The notes under the pieces are model-generated. The model searched no databases. It saw nothing but the letters and a program-made list of their open reading frames with translations, and had not been told where the DNA came from. Below, piece by piece: positions 17,870 to 28,645 of a stretch of 29,912 bases of DNA (the stretch's first letter is position 1; each line of letters starts with the position of its first letter). The translations under genes were made by a program, and so were the position numbers. This stretch comes from Nemertoderma westbladi (Eukaryota; Xenacoelomorpha; Nemertodermatida; Nemertodermatidae), in contig JAUCBJ010007836.1 in the NCBI GenBank assembly GCA_032718475.1, positions 1-29,912 of the forward strand, in the 5' to 3' direction.

Positions 17870-18995
17870 GGTGTTCGGACACTTCCCCCCCCGGACACTT
17901 CCCCCCCGGACAGTTCCCCCCCGCTCAAGTAGGACACTTCCCCCCCCGGACACTTCCCCCCAGACACTTCCCCCCCGCGCGGACACTTCCCCCCCGACTG
18001 TTCTTAACTCTCGCACATTCGTATTTTTCATTTTGTAAGGTAAACGGACCCGTTTGTATCCAGATAAGTTGTATCCAATTTTCCTTTCGTAGCTCAGAAA
18101 GTGTGATTTTTTGCATCCCGATTTTACATTTTATATCCAAGTTTTATTTATGGGTTTTATCAATGCAATTACATCGTATTGTTTGCTAATCTTTAAACAA
18201 TTAATTATATTAGATGACCTATAAATTCCATCCCCGGAATGATATACTGTTTTTATTCACTATAGAATTATAATAATTAATTGCTTTAATATAGGTATTA
18301 TTATGTAATAGTCTTCTTCAAATTGTAGCAGATGGGGATGAATTTTATTGTTGCTAATCAAAATTACCTCTCCAGGGTAAAATCGACATGCGTCGACCTG
18401 TATTCTGTGTTCAGCATTACATATTGATATACATATTACTACTATACATACTATATAGATATTATACACACTACATATTAAATTTCCTGGTTACTTGCAA
18501 TATTTTTAATATGATTTTGTTGAATTATATAATATTGTAGTAATTTATATATTAAATTGTTTAACATTCAATACAGCTCCTACTTTAGGCTTAGTCAATT
18601 TATTATCAGATGATACAAACATGAATTAATTATTTCAAAGTGGTCTTAAGTCTTTCACCACGTTTGGGGGCGGCAGCCCCCAAGAAAAGAAGCGGGGGGT
18701 TTGGGGGCGGCAGCCCCCAACAAAAGAAGCGGGGGTTTGGGGGCTGCCGCCCCCAATTAAAAGAAATTAAAAGAATTAAAGGAATTAAAAGAAAAATAAA
18801 CAAATTTTGACTATAAAAATGTTTCTTTTATAATTTTGAAAAACTTGCCTAGATACAACTTGTCCTGTAACCATCTTTAACTTTTGTTTATTGCTTTGAT
18901 GCACCCAGATTTATTTTAACACTTTAACTGGGGGGGAAGTGTCCGGGGGGCAAGTGTCCGGGGGGGAAGTGTCCGGGGGGGAAGTGTCCTAGATC
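17870..18995. mobile_element. Foldback-like DNA element with tandem-repeat inverted ends
   Basis: The left end (17876-17998) is a tandem array of CGGACACTTCCCCCC. The right end (18930-18990) is the same unit in reverse complement, GGGGGGAAGTGTCC. The 9-bp sequence CCAATCATT occurs immediately outside both ends (17861-17869 and 18996-19004), consistent with a target-site duplication. Foldback elements of flies have inverted ends made of short tandem repeats and 9-bp duplications, so the architecture fits. No transposase ORF lies inside, so it would be non-autonomous. The class assignment is inference. Confidence 0.6.
18664..18756. repeat. Three GC-rich hairpins inside the foldback element
   Basis: TTGGGGGCGGCAGCCCCCAA occurs at 18664-18683 and 18701-18720, and its exact reverse complement at 18737-18756. 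Each copy is an 8-bp perfect stem with a 4-nt loop, separated by AAAAGAAGCGGGG-like linkers. Confidence 0.9.
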
Positions 18996-19004
18996 CCAAT
19001 CATT

Positions 19005-19754
19005 TGCTGAATAATGTAATATTTAAATTTTATTGGTGCGTAAGTGAAAAGGAGTAGCTAAAATTTTAATTTAGCGACTCCAAATGTTTGTTATTATTTT
19101 TTGTCCCAAAGGTTATACAAAATACTGTACCTTATCGAACAATTTTTCAATCTGTGTTTCATTCAGTGTAATTTTTTTTTATGAATCGGTTCAAATAATT
19201 ATTATATCCAGTGCCACACAAAGCAATGTTGGCTGAAATTGACCTTCGGCCATTTTATGCACAGAAATGTTCAAAAAGCGCCGTTTTCTGATAACAGTCA
19301 GAATTGTTTAAGAAATAGAAATAGATTGTGAGAACAATGGGTTTAACGATGAAGGAAAAATAGAGATAATAGGATCTTCATGTTTCAACAATAACTTTAA
19401 ACTTTGTCAAAAATGATTGTAATTGAATGAAATTTTTCATCATTCTAAAAATATACCTAATAAAACAACCTTTTTTTAGCAATTTTAATTATATATTTCT
19501 TTACCTTGGGAGCCTTTCTGATGAAATGGCCTTAAACAATTGAAAAATGCGTGTAGAGTTTTAAATCTCCATTAAATTCGGCACAGGATATGATCATAAA
19601 AAATTTTTAAATTTCCAAAATACGGGGCCCGACCCCCCCCCCCCCCCCCCCCCCCCAGCCTCCCATCCACCCCCCTCTCTCTTAAAATTGGCTGCGTTAT
19701 TTTGACCCATATGCGTTTTTATTTTGTTGAGCACCGGTGGGAGCCCTGCTGGTC
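19005..19754. other. No gene seen; poly-C run
   Basis: AT-rich, with no recognisable coding sequence. A run of 24 C occupies 19633-19656. Confidence 0.55.
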
Positions 19755-19860
19755 ATGAAGATGCGGATAATCAAAAGAATAGGGCAGTTTTTGTATGGGG
19801 CAGTTGTGTCGACAAGCCGGCAAAACATTGCTAACGCACATTGTATTACAGCATGACAAA
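19755..19860 (+). pseudogene. LINE 3' tail, highly decayed copy 3
   Basis: The segment shares AGATGCGGATNATC, then a gap, then TTGACAAGCCGGCA-like sequence (here GTCGACAAGCCGGCA) with the 3' end of the LINE copy at 22872-23120. The reading frame is lost. A further related stretch, CAGCTGTAATACAGCAGGC, follows at about 19920-19939. Confidence 0.5.
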
Positions 19861-20084
19861 TTGGTTTGCATATGATAGTGGCACATATTTTTTGTTGGGA
19901 CAGCATATAATCTCAATATGCAGCTGTAATACAGCAGGCTGATTATAGTTGCTAAACATGAGTATTGAGTATATCGCCTTCCAATGAAATGAATTTCAAA
20001 CTGATGGCGAAAAATGATGATACACAAAAATAATAAAATAAACAAAAATAAAATAAAATATAAACCGTATTAAAGATATCCGCT

Positions 20085-20270
20085 AGCTCGCTAGCTGAAT
20101 GATTAGAGCGTCAGACTTAAAACTCGGAGGTCACAAGTTCGACCCCACCTGGACGTCATTGCTGACTTTGGAAAATCTGTGCCCAACAAAATATTATAAT
20201 AATATGAAACCACTCATTCACCCATATTTAACACCAATAATAAATTATAAATATAAAGTGGAAAGAAAAG
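20085..20270 (+). mobile_element. Possible tRNA-derived SINE
   Basis: TAGCTGAATGATTAGAGCG (20092-20110) resembles a tRNA D-arm and RNA polymerase III A box. AAGTTCGACCCC (about 20134-20145) resembles the T-arm and B box, at roughly normal distance. CAGACTTAAAACTCGGA between them resembles an anticodon arm with mismatches. The acceptor and T stems do not pair well, so it is not a functional tRNA. A tRNA-headed SINE fits best. Its 3' end near 20270 is a guess. Confidence 0.5.
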
Positions 20271-20578
20271 TACAGCGTTCAGTAGATGTCAGACCAAGTC
20301 GTCAGCAATGAGCCGACCTTACAACAATGCTCCATAGTGATATCATACACAAAAAGTCCGATTATACGCCATACATACATTCTATACGGAACGCTATACA
20401 TCCGGTAAAGTGTATCCAGATGTACCACCCAGCGGACATGGTGACTCGGGTGGCGACAAGTACGATGGTAAACCCCCGAAGAAACATCAAAATTCCTCAA
20501 AATCCAAAAAAAAACACCTAGTGAAAGAAAGTCAAGGAAACCGCCTCCTACACCAGACCTCAACCGGACCCTTCACCG

Positions 20579-20640
20579 GATCAGTCGGAGTCAGTTCGTC
20601 GGAGTCTGTTCATCGGAGTCGGTTCGTCGGAGTGACTCGT
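20579..20640 (+). repeat. Short GTCGGAGTC minisatellite
   Basis: GTTCGTCGGAGTC-like units occur about four times at 16-bp spacing (CAGTCGGAGTCAGTTCGTCG and onward). Confidence 0.75.
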
Positions 20641-20874
20641 TAGAAGACTCAAGTTCAGACAAAGTTATGAGCAACATAATAACATGTCTGACTGTATATG
20701 TATGTTGCCTGTTAAATGTTCTCTGTCTAAATAAAATATTTATAGTCAATATACTTAGAATGACCGCATATGAATCACGTGGTATTCTTATTTTGACCGT
20801 TAAATTTTACTGAAACTAAAAGTTTGTTCAGTTCAAACCCGGTGTGCAAATCTACCATAAGTATGCGTGGGCCC

Positions 20875-21448
20875 AAGTCACTGGTGGTATCATAATGATA
20901 AAATATTATTGCAGAAATGGGGGATCTTTTCTAAGTGACTGCTGCAGCTATATCTTGATGAAGGTTCGGTAAAGAGAATTAACGAGTCAATGATGTTGCG
21001 TTACGTATAACTAAGTTTTCAGAATCTTTCAATAAATAAAGTTACAATAATATTTCACCCAGGTCTTTATCAAATTGCATGGAATCTACTTACAAACAGG
21101 GAAGCTACAGGGAATCGACGTAGCTAGGCCTCTTTACGAATTACCGGTTCATTGTTCATTGTGCTAACAGTCGATTGGGTAGGTACTGTAGTAGTACGGT
21201 ACTGTGGTATGTACGTAGCTTCACTCTTTGTAAGTAGATTCCATGCAATTTGTTGAAGCCCTGTTGGGTGAAATATTATTGAAGGGCCTAACAATTAAAT
21301 AAGGGTAAATTTAGTTATACGTGTACGTAACGAAACATCATTGACTCGTTAATTTTCTTTACCGAACCTTCCATCAAGATATAGCTGCAACAGTCACTTA
21401 GAAAAGATTCCCATCCCTACAATATTTTATCATTTTAAAGCCAAGTGA
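20875..21448. repeat. Large inverted repeat (arms about 230 bp)
   Basis: The left arm 20875-21108 is matched in reverse complement by 21225-21448, with a loop of about 115 bp. Shared blocks include TAGCTG(C)AGC flanks, GGTTCGGTAAAGA, GACTCGTTAA, AATATTTCACCCA and TTGCATGGAATCTACTTACA. The arms carry scattered mismatches and small indels. There is no coding sequence. It may be a MITE-like or foldback unit, or an inverted duplication. Confidence 0.85.
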
Positions 21449-22514
21449 TACTCTTCCAATTATTGTTCATTCCCGCCCACCATCCGATTTTCTATCATTG
21501 CGCATATGGTGGCGTTTTTAAAGATTTTTTTCATTCAATAATTTTCAACTATTTTCGTTTTAGATAAGGACATACGTCCGAGAATAGACCTTTGAATCAC
21601 CGCGATTCTCACCACCCACTCTAGAAATTTTATTGATTTCATTAGAGCCGTTATTGCCGTTAGTAGTCAGATATTATTCTTACAGTAAATGTTAACCGTA
21701 ATAATCGTAAATTGTATTATATGAGGCTGCAATCTGTGACTTTGGTCGATTCTACTGTGTAGTTACTGCCCTAACAAACTCCGAGGAGCTATATAATAGC
21801 CTTTATTACGTAATAAAATATAATATGTTGAGCTAAATATTACCGTCAGCTGTTGTTTTATTGCTTTTCATCTGTATGTCCAACCATACGTCGAATGTAT
21901 TACCGATAACGCACTACAAATGTTCTGGATGCAGTAGTATCCAGTAGATAGGTCTGCAATTTATTTGCCGACAGCAGTAACCGACGGCGGACAACTGACA
22001 TCCTACTGCATACAACCGACAGCAGAACAGAAAACCGTTATCAGACAACTGATGACAGACATCAGACAGGCAACAGCTATCAGGAAATTAACCGAAATAT
22101 TAATTATAATATTACTATTTTTTAATAATGTGTCAAATTTTACTGTACAGCCTTACATGCAATGAGGATTCCCAGTCCCCGACTAACAACATCATTTCAA
22201 ACCTCACAAAAAATTGCGCAAGCAGCTGTTTTTAATTTGAGGAGGATGAACAAAAGAACATAAGCCTAAAGAGTAATGAAAGAAATTGATCATCATGACT
22301 TCTCATAATCAAAGATCATGATCATGATCATGGTCATGATCAAGATGACTTCGCTTCGCTTCGCTCGCATTTCACTTTACATTAACTTCATGTTTATGTT
22401 GAATTGAGATTCTTTACCGACAATTTTAGTATAATTATTTACATTACTGATAATAATATAATAGTAGTACCTGGGTGGTTTTGTGTTTTTGTGACGTGTA
22501 CTTTGGTAATTCAG
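21449..22514. other. Gene-free stretch with ATGATC microsatellite
   Basis: No recognisable gene. A GACAACTGACA-type degenerate repeat lies near 21965-22075. GATCATGATCATG repeats lie at about 22296-22345, followed by TTCGCTTCGCTTCGCTCGC. Confidence 0.5.
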
Positions 22515-22871
22515 TGTCTGCACCAAGTCTCTGCACCAGTAGTGTCTGCACCATATTTCTGTACCAGTGTCTGCACCAATATCTGCACCAATCTCCGCTC
22601 CAGTGACTGCACTATATTTCTGTAAGAGTTTCTAGACCAATGTCTGCACCAGTGTATGCACTAATGTCTGCTCCAATGACTGCAGCAGGTCTCTGCACCA
22701 GTGTCTGCACTATATTTCTGTAACAGTGTTTAGACCAATGTCTGTACCAGTGTCTACACCAATGGGTGCTCCGCAGTGTCTGCACCATTGTCTGAACCAA
22801 TGTCTGCTACAGTATCTGCACCAGGTGTCGGCACCAGTATTTGCATCAATGTCTGCACCAATATCAATGTC
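22515..22871 (+). repeat. GTCTGCACCAGT minisatellite, left block
   Basis: About 25 imperfect 12-bp units of TGTCTGCACCAA/G with variants such as TTTCTGTACCAG. The same unit resumes at 23128-23200 beyond the LINE tail, so the LINE fragment sits inside one array. Confidence 0.85.
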
Positions 22872-23127
22872 CAGGACATTGCTTTCGCCGTGAGGACCAG
22901 CCAGTGCATAATCTTGTACTTTGGCAGCCTCATGGAGTGAATAAGCATGGTGGACAGCCCATGACTTTCTTGAGACGCATCTTAAAGGACACTGGCCTTA
23001 AAGATGCGGATGATCTAGCAAATGTCATGGGTGATAGGGAGTTGTGGCGGTGCAATTTTGTTGACAAGCCGGCACAGCTTTCTTAAAAATGCAGCTACAA
23101 TGCAGCATGCCGATCCCAATAGCACCA
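22872..23127 (+). pseudogene. LINE polyprotein C-terminus and 3' end (copy 2)
   Basis: Same family as the fragment at 17406, nearly identical in DNA from CAGGACATTGCTTTCGCCGT onward. Its frame extends further, through DADDLANVMGDRELWRCNFV to a TAA at 23084-23086. This shows the normal end of the protein, including the EDREFW-like block common to LINE tails. About 40 nt of 3' untranslated sequence follow. The left edge at 22872 is abrupt and falls within minisatellite, consistent with 5' truncation. Confidence 0.75.
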
Positions 23128-23200
23128 GTGTCTGCACCATTGTCTGCACCAATGTCTGCACAAATGTCTGCTCCGCAGTGTCTGTACCAGACAGTGTCTG
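23128..23200 (+). repeat. GTCTGCACCAGT minisatellite, right block
   Basis: About six 12-bp units (AGTGTCTGCACCATTGTCTG) continue the array seen at 22515-22871. Confidence 0.8.
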
Positions 23201-23219
23201 TCCTAGGCTCCTGTTATCA

Positions 23220-24236
23220 GCAATTATTGACAAAAATAATATCTGGAATAAATGATGATGATCTAAGAGAGAACAATTTCTAAACTTATGATGATCCGAC
23301 ACCAGATGACATTTTAAAAGTGTGTCGGGCACGTGAGCAGTCGCCCCGCGATGCAACTGGAGCGGAGCTGCATCCAAAACTAACAAAATTACCAGTTGGC
23401 ATTCCGGTACCAATAACCAGCCTACTAGCGCACAACACCGTGGCAGACAAAAATACTATTCCCGTCCTCGGGGCAACAATTCACGGACCCCTTCAAAGAA
23501 CCGTGAACAATCTACATCTAGGACATCATACCCAAGATGTTTTACCAGCCACCCCCACAGTGAGTGCCCACATCGTAATAGCACTTGCCATGGCTGTGGT
23601 AGTAAGGGTCATATAACCCCAGTGTGTGGAAAAAAATGCTCGGGTTCTATAAACCAATCCTTCACCCACTCCCTTAAGTCAGGTTCCGATTGCGATAGCT
23701 CCATTGCGACAGAATTCTATTCCTCCCAAGGAAACTTTTCCATCCCAAACAAACATAGTTCGTCATGATGAACCCAGCTCATTTATTTACACAATGGGCA
23801 CTGAAATCTTTTATACGGCTTCCCCAAAGCCACCACGATTGCATGTATCTATCTCCTGCCATGGAATTATTTTTTCATGTCCCACCATTGCTGATACAGG
23901 AGCCGATGATACCACAATATCATCTAATATAGTTGAAATTCATGGTTTAACCAAATATGTTGATCCTAATGACAAAATTCCACTAATTGCTGCCAACAGC
24001 ACCCCTATGAAGTGCACCGGATCAAACTCCATCCATATCATAAATATCAGCTATTTTGAACGTTTGATACATACAGTGGCTTATGGGACACCTGATTTCT
24101 CAGTGGATTCCTAATGTCTTTTGATGTTTGTAGACAACATGGACTCACAGCACCAGAATTCCCAATTCCTGACTATATTACTGCCCGTAAGGGGCACACA
24201 CGCATTGTTAAATATACTCCGAGTCATTTTTCTTAG
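23220..24236 (+). pseudogene. Ty3/gypsy-like gag and protease relic
   Basis: Frame 1 opens with a gag C-terminal block: ISGINDDDLRENNF, a TAA at 23281-23283, then TPDDILKVCRAREQ. This resembles the GIxDDxLRExLL...TLxxALxICRAxE pattern of gypsy-type gag. Another frame, from about 23345, carries CFTSHPHSEC and a CX2CX4HX4C knuckle, CHGCGSKGHITPVC (23586-23627). Frame 1 from 23704 holds the protease, with the active site IADTGADDTTIS (Asp at 23892-23894). A third frame (24102-24236) holds the protease-RT linker block SGFLMSFDVCRQHGLTAPEF and ends at TAG 24234-24236. At least two frameshifts and one stop show decay. The reverse transcriptase is missing. Confidence 0.7.
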
Positions 24237-24787
24237 TTTAGTTTATACGTACTTATGCTACGGGATCATTGTATGGGGAAGTTTCCTAAGGTGGTTCTGA
24301 TTGTGTGCTACTCTCCAACTAGTGTTGCCCCTGTAGAGGAGGTGGAAAATTTCTACCACAATCTACAAGCAGCTACTGATGGAGTGGATCAGCATGCATT
24401 CTTAACATTCCTGGGAGACTTTAATGCAAGTCTGCATCAATCACCTACATCGCCCTGGGTCTATAGCAATAGTGTTAACCGAAATTCTGTCCATCTTCAG
24501 GATTTTATCTCTGGAAATGGATTGGTTTCGGCTGGAACCCAGTTCAAGAAGCGAACTGGAAAGCTATGGACTCATAGTGGACCCAGTGGTCACAAGTCCC
24601 AGATAGACCATATTCTGTTTCGCAGGAAATACAGGAGCTCTATACAAGACTGTAATGCATTTACACTTCGACCCTTCTCCAGTGATCACCGCCTTATTGT
24701 GGCCAAGGTAAGACTTAGTCTGCGTGCTAGCAGAGCAACGAAATCTGCCTTGCCGCGGCATGACTGGTCCTCTCTGTTGCAACAGCC
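24237..24787 (+). pseudogene. LINE apurinic-type endonuclease fragment
   Basis: The open frame (ATG 24255) encodes the second half of an APE-like endonuclease of a non-LTR retrotransposon: VVLIVCYSPTS, AFLTFLGDFNASL with the GDFN motif, SQIDHILFRRKY, and RPFSSDHRLIVAKV with the catalytic SDH motif. The enzyme nicks target DNA to prime reverse transcription. The N-terminal half is missing at the junction with the gypsy relic. The C-terminal side ends abruptly in a 41-bp minisatellite. It may belong to the same LINE family as the three 3' tails nearby, but nothing overlaps to prove it. Confidence 0.8.
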
Positions 24788-27700
24788 AAGTGTAAGAGGC
24801 GTTTGGTACAGATGGGATAGTGAATGGGACAGTTGGTAGGCATTTGGTACAGGGATAGTGTATGGGACAATTGCTAGGCGTTTGGTACAGAAGGGATAGT
24901 GTGTGGGACAGTTGGTAGGCGTTTGGTACAGATGGGATAGTGTGTGTGACAGTTGGTAGGCATTTGGTACATGGATAGTGTATGGGGCACGTGGTTGGCG
25001 TTTGGTTCAGTTGGGATATTGTAAGGGGCAATTGGTTTGCGTTTGGTTCAGATGGTTTATTGTATGAGGCACTTTTTGGGCGTGCGTTTAGTACAGACGT
25101 GATATTGTATGGGGCAATTTGTGGGCGTTTGATTCAGTAGGTATATTGTATGGGGCAATTGGTGAGCGTTTGGTACAGATGGAATGTTGTATGGGGCACT
25201 TGGTTGGCGTTTGGTACAGATGGGATATTGTATGGGGCAATTGGTGGGCGTTTGGTACAGATGGTATATTGTATGGGGCACTTGGTGGGCGTTTGGTACA
25301 GATGGGATAGTATGTGGGACAGTTGGTAGGCGTTTGGTACAGATGGGATAGTGAATGGGACAGTTGGTAGGCGTTTGGCACAGGGATAGTGTATGGGGCA
25401 CTTGGTTTGAGTTTGGTTCAGTTGGCATATTGTATGGGGCAATTGGTGGGCGTTTGGTACAGGGATAGTGGGTGGGACAGTTTGTAGGCATTTGGTACAT
25501 GGATAGTGTATGGGGCACTTGGTTGGCGTTTGGTTCAGTTGGGATATTGTATGGGACAGTTGGTAGGTGTTTGGTACAGATGGGATAGTGTATGGTACAT
25601 TTGGTAGGCGTTTGGTACAGATGGGATATTGTATGGGATAGGTGGTAGGCGTTTGGTACAGATGGGATAGTGTATGGGACAGTTGGTAGGCGTTGGGCAC
25701 AGGGATAGTGTATGGGGCACTTGGTTTGAGTTTGGTTCAGTTGGCATATTGTATGGGGCAATTGGTGGGCGTTTGGTACAGGGATAGTGTGTGGGACAGT
25801 TTGTAGGCGTTTGGTACAATGATAGTGTGTGGGACAGTTGGTAGGCGTTTGGTACATGGATAGTATGTGGGACAGTTGGTAGGCGTTTGGTACAGATGGG
25901 ATATTGTGTGGGACAGTTGGTAGGCGTTTGGTACAGATGGGATAGTATGTGGGACAGTTGGTAGGCGTTTGGTACAGATGGGATAGTGAATGGGACAGTT
26001 GGTAGGCATTTGGTACAGGGATAGTGTATGGGACAATTGCTAGGCGTCTGGTACAGAAGGGATAGTGTGTGGGACAGTTGGTAGGCGTTTGGTACAGATG
26101 GGATAGTGTGTGGGACAGTTGGTAGGCATTTGGTACATGGATAGTGTATGGGGCACGTGGTTGGCGTTTGGTTCAGTTGGGATATTGTAAGGGGCAATTG
26201 GTTTGCGTTTGGTTCAGATGGTTTATTGTATGAGGCACTTTTTGGGCGTGCGTTTAGTACAGACGTGATATTGTATGGGGCAATTGGTGGGCGTTTGATT
26301 CAGTAGGTATATTGTATGGGGCAATTGGTGAGCGTTTGGTACAGATGGGATGTTGTATGGGGCACTTGGTTGGCGTTTGGTACAGATGGGATATTGTATG
26401 GGGCAATTGGTGGGCGTTTGGTACAGATGGTATATTGTATGGGGCACTTGGTGGGCGTTTGGTACATATGGTATAATGTATGGGGCACATGGTGGGCGTT
26501 TAGTACAGATGGGATATTTAATGGGGCAATTGGTGTGCGTTTGGTACAGATGGTATATTGTATGGGGCACTTGGTGGGCGTTTGGTAAAGATGGGATATT
26601 GTTTGGGTCAATTGATGGGCGTTTGTTACAGGCGGGGTAGTATATGGTAGAGTTGGTAGGCGTTTGGAACAGATGAGATAGTGTATGGGGCAATTGGTGG
26701 GCGTTTGGTGCAGGTGGGGAAGTATATGGTACAGTTGTTGCGCGTTTGGTACAGATGGTATATTGTATGGGGCACTTGGTGGGCGATTGGTAAAGATGGT
26801 ATATTGTATGGGGCAATTGGTGGGCGTTTGGTTCAGATGGGATATTGTAAGGGGCAATTGGTTGGCGTTTGGTTCAGATGGTTTATTGTATGGGGCACTT
26901 TTTGGGCGTGCGTTTAGTACAGACGGGATATTGAATGGGGCAATTGGTGGGCGTTTGATTCAGTAGGTATATTGTATGGGGCAATTGGTGAGCGTTTGGT
27001 ACAGATGGGATATTGTATGGGGCACTTGGTTGGCGTTTGGTACAGATGGGATATTGTATGGGGCAATTGGTGGGCGTTTGGTACAGATGGTATATTGTAT
27101 GGGGCACTTGGTGGGCGTTTGGTACATATGGTATAATGTATGGGGCACATGGTGGGCGTTTAGTACAGATGGGATATTTTATGGGGCAATTGATGTGCGT
27201 TTGGTACAGATGGTATATTGTATGGGGCACTTGGTGGGCGTTTGGTAAAGATGGGATATTGTTTGGGTCAATTGATAGGCGTTTGTTACAGGCGGGGTAG
27301 TATATGGTAGAGTTGGTAGGCGTTTGGTACAGATGAGATAGTGTATGGGGCAATTGGTGGGCGTTTGGTGCAGGTGGGGAAGTATATGGTACAGTTGTTG
27401 CGCGTTTGGTACAGATGGTATATTGTATGGGGCACTTGGTGGGCGTTTGTACATATAGGATATTGTATGGGGCACATGGTGGGCGTTTCGTACAGATGGG
27501 ATATTTTATGGGGCAATTGGTGTGCGTTTGGTACAGATGGTATATTGTATGGGGCACTTGGTGGGCGATTGGTAAAGATGGTATATTGTATGGGGCAATT
27601 GGTGGGCGTTTGGTTCAGATGGGATATTGTATGGGGCAATTGGTGGGCGTTTGGTACAGATGGTATATTGTATGGGGCACTTGGTGGGAGTTTGGTATAG

Positions 27701-28645
27701 ACTTGATATTGTATGGGGCACTTGGTGGGCGTTTGGCACAGATGGGATATTGTATGGGGCAATTGATTGGCGTTTGTTACCGATGGTATATTATATGGGG
27801 CACTTGGTGGGCATTTGGTGCAGATGGGATATTGTTTGGGTCAATTGGTGGGCGTTTGTTACAGGTGGGGTAGTATATGTTAGAGTTGGTAGGCGTTTGG
27901 TACAGATGAGATAGTGTATGGGGCAATTGGTGGGCGTTTGGTGCAGGTGGGGTAGTATATGGTACAGTTGGTGCGCGTTTGGTACAGATGGTATATTGTA
28001 TGGGGCACTTGGTGGGCGTTTGTACATATGGGATATTGTATGGGGCACATGGTGGGCGTTTCGTACAGATGGGATATTTTATGGGGCAATTGGTGTGCGT
28101 TTGGTACAGATGGTATATTGTATGGGGCACTTGGTGGGCGATTGGTAAAGATGGTATATTGTATGGGGCAATTGGTGGGCGTTTGGTTCAGATGGGATAT
28201 TGTATGGGGCAATTGGTGGGCGTTTGGTACAGATGGTATATTGTATGGGGCACTTGGTTGGAGTTTGGTATAGACTTGATATTGTATGGGGCACTTGGTG
28301 GGCGTTTGGCACAGATGGGATATTGTATGGGGCAATTGATTGGCGTTTGTTACAGATGGTATATTATATGGGGCACTTGGTGGGCATTTGGTGCAGATGG
28401 GATATTGTTTGGGTCAATTGGTGGGCGTTTGGTACATATGGTATAATGTATGGGGCACATGGTGGGCGTTTGTTACAGGTGGGGTAGTATATGTTAGAGT
28501 TGGTAGGCGTTTGGTACATATGAGATAGTGTATGGGGCAATTGGTGGGCGTTTGGTGCAGGTGGGGTAGTATATGGTACAGTTGGTGCGCGTTTGGTACA
28601 GATGGTATATTGTATGGGGCACTTGGTGGGCGCTTGGTACAGTAG
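24788..28645. repeat. 41-bp minisatellite with higher-order repeats
   Basis: About 94 tandem units share TTGGTGGGCGTTTGGTACAG followed by ATGGGATATTGTATGGGGCA. Most are 41 bp, and some are shorter. Higher-order duplications are visible: 26223-26785 versus 26883-27445 at 660-bp offset (only a handful of mismatches), about 27290-27860 versus 27860-28430 at 573-bp offset, and 24840-25080 versus 26006-26246 at 1166-bp offset. The plus strand is G/T-rich and C-poor. The reverse strand lacks stop triplets in the unit, so long open frames occur in all three reverse frames. These are a composition effect and not genes. Confidence 0.95.

Noticed and set aside
20085-20160. Functional tRNA gene
   Set aside because: A- and B-box-like words are present, but the acceptor and T stems do not pair, so I treat it as a tRNA-derived SINE.
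25057-28335. Long reverse-strand open frames of 150-266 codons rich in Pro, His, Thr and Tyr
   Set aside because: They are open in all three frames because the 41-bp unit has no stop triplet on that strand. The frames merely permute one repeating peptide, and there is no start context or conserved domain.
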